This document shows, in pieces, positions 5,159-6,290 of a stretch of DNA of 6,290 nucleotides. This DNA comes from an uncultured Oscillospiraceae bacterium (GTDB lineage Bacteria > Bacillota > Clostridia > Oscillospirales > Oscillospiraceae), in contig CALWYA010000093.1 in NCBI GenBank assembly GCA_944385645.1, positions 1-6,290 of the forward strand. The letters run 5' to 3'. The notes below the pieces were generated by a model. The model was not told the DNA's origin. It worked only from the letters and a program-made list of their open reading frames with translations, and did no database searches. Position numbers and translations under genes: made by a program. Each line of letters starts with the position of its first letter. Position 1 is the stretch's first letter.

Positions 5159-6290
5159 TCACGCCCCGTTTTGGCGCTCCACATAGGAGTGGTCGATCTG
5201 GATGACGGGGAAATACCTGGGGGACAGGGTCCGGATGCGGGCGGTGAGGGACTGGCGCACCTGGCTGTCGGGCAGCCGGAAGCCATAGGGCACCACCACG
5301 TCGAAAATCAGATTGGTGTGCATGGGGCCGGCGGTGATGCGGAAGTCGTGGATGGACAGCGCCGGGTCCAGCTCCCGGGCCAGGGCGGCCACCTGTTCCC
5401 GGAGGGCGGTGGTGCGCTCGTCGTTGACCACCGGGTCCATGTGGATAACCGCCTCAATGTGGTGCTTCTCCTTCAGCTCCCGCTCGATGTGGTCGATGAT
5501 GTCGTGGATTTCCAGCAGGTCCCCGTCGGCGGGCACCTCGGCGTGGAAGGACATCATGGCCCGGCCGGGGCCGTAGTCGTGATAGACCAGGTCGTGGATG
5601 CCCAGGATGTTGGGGTGGGAGAGGACCAGCTTGTCAATGTCCGCCGCCAGCGACTGGTCCATGGGCCGGCCCAGGAGGGGGTCCAGGGTGTCCCGGGCGG
5701 CCTCCCAGCCCGTCTTCAGAATGAAGGCGGCCACCAGCAGGCCGGCCAGGCCGTCCACCCGCAGATTCCAGAAGTGGCCCGCCAGGGCGGACACCAGCAC
5801 CACGCCGGTGGACAGGCAGTCAGACAGGGAGTCGGCGGCGGTGGCCTCCATGGCCGCCGAGCCGATGAGCCGGCCCAGGGAGCGATTGAACCAGTACAGC
5901 CCGAATTTGGCCAGGATGGCCACCGCCAGGATGACCACCGAGAGGGGGGAGAACTGGGGGTCAGAGCCGTGGAACAGGGAGTCCAGAGCGGACCGGCCCA
6001 CCTCGATGCCCATGAGCAGGATGGCCAGGGAGACGATGAGGCCGGCCACATACTCCATGCGGCCGTGGCCGAAGGGGTGCTCGGCGTCGGCCTCCTGTCC
6101 GGCCAGGCGGAACCCGGCCAGAGTGACCACCGAGGTGGCCGCGTCGGACAGGTTGTTCAGGCCGTCGGCGGTGATGGCCACCGAGGCGGTGAGGGCGCCG
6201 GCGAGCAGCTTGCCCAGGGAGAGCAGCAGGTTGACCACGATGCCCACCAGGCCGGCGGCGGTGCCGCAGCGGCGGCGGGCGGCGGGGTCC
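5159..6290 (-). CDS. Cation diffusion facilitator (CDF) metal exporter, N-terminus missing
   Basis: A CDF-family transporter that would export a divalent metal in exchange for protons. The frame stays open to the right edge, and the codons beyond the GTG at 6247 (DPAARRRCGTAAGL) match the usual CDF N-terminus, so that GTG is internal and the true start lies outside. 376 residues are visible. Counting from the GTG at 6247, the TM2 metal site is Asn31-x3-Asp35 (NNLSD) and the TM5 site Asp139-x3-Asp143 (DSLSD). The motif HPFGHGRMEYVAG lies at 57-69. A cytoplasmic C-terminal domain covers about 200-272, followed by an extra region (about 276-358), which looks like a second, divergent copy of that domain. 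The NxxxD/DxxxD quartet is the pattern reported for Mn(II) exporters such as MntE, unlike the HxxxD type of zinc exporters, so manganese is the best guess. No terminator is visible after the stop, so read-through into the regulator operon is possible. Confidence 0.93.
   Translation of the reverse strand, partial: DPAARRRCGTAAGLVGIVVNLLLSLGKLLAGALTASVAITADGLNNLSDAATSVVTLAGFRLAGQEADAEHPFGHGRMEYVAGLIVSLAILLMGIEVGRSALDSLFHGSDPQFSPLSVVILAVAILAKFGLYWFNRSLGRLIGSAAMEATAADSLSDCLSTGVVLVSALAGHFWNLRVDGLAGLLVAAFILKTGWEAARDTLDPLLGRPMDQSLAADIDKLVLSHPNILGIHDLVYHDYGPGRAMMSFHAEVPADGDLLEIHDIIDHIERELKEKHHIEAVIHMDPVVNDERTTALREQVAALARELDPALSIHDFRITAGPMHTNLIFDVVVPYGFRLPDSQVRQSLTARIRTLSPRYFPVIQIDHSYVERQNGA

Noticed and set aside
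5100..5160. Intrinsic terminator after the CDF gene
   Set aside because: Only a distant 5-bp pairing (GACCG with CGGTC) could be found, with no compact stem and no U tract.
1..6290. CRISPR array, insertion sequence, tRNA/rRNA, phage or defence system
   Set aside because: No spaced repeats, transposase or terminal inverted repeats, no tRNA-like fold and no defence-type domain were seen; composition and codon use look uniform across the window.

Overview
The window is about 6.3 kb of G+C-rich DNA (roughly two thirds G+C by eye), and every gene I can support lies on the minus strand, so transcription runs from high to low coordinates. Strong Shine-Dalgarno sequences, frequent GTG/TTG starts, an intrinsic terminator with a U tract, and the style of the histidine kinase, HtrA-like protease and Nudix proteins suggest a high-GC Firmicute, most likely a gut Clostridium of the Oscillospiraceae type (Flavonifractor/Oscillibacter-like). 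That placement is inference from protein style, not a database result.

In transcription order: (1) 6289-5159, a cation diffusion facilitator (CDF) metal exporter whose N-terminus lies beyond the right edge. Its membrane metal site reads NxxxD/DxxxD, the pattern associated with Mn(II) exporters. (2) A 90-bp A+T-rich gap with a perfect TATAAT -10 box and a TTCACA-N5-TTCACC direct repeat, which looks like a PhoB/OmpR-family operator. (3) 5068-4376, an OmpR/PhoB-type response regulator. (4) 4321-2885, its membrane sensor histidine kinase, starting at TTG. (5) A perfect 15-bp-arm inverted repeat in the 49-nt gap, followed by 2835-1582, a membrane-anchored HtrA/DegP-like serine protease with one PDZ domain, starting at GTG. 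(6) A strong intrinsic terminator (1540-1575), abutting an extended -10 promoter (1509-1537). (7) 1487-1002, a MutT-like Nudix hydrolase. (8) 1005-124, a LacX/GalM-type aldose 1-epimerase homologue, starting at GTG and overlapping the Nudix stop by 4 nt. (9) 117-1, the first 39 codons of an unrecognised gene, tightly coupled to the epimerase stop.

The window therefore holds two transcription units plus the end of a third gene. The regulator-kinase-HtrA unit looks like an envelope-stress module: the kinase would sense an extracytoplasmic signal, the regulator would probably control its own promoter through the direct repeat, and HtrA would be the quality-control effector outside the membrane. 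This resembles CiaRH-HtrA and WalRK-HtrA arrangements in other Firmicutes. The second unit (Nudix, epimerase, unknown) looks like metabolite or nucleotide housekeeping and carbohydrate handling, with translational coupling. I found no mobile element, CRISPR array, tRNA or rRNA, and no clearly new system. The most interesting points are regulatory: the operator-like repeat, the hairpin between kinase and protease, and the fused terminator-promoter.
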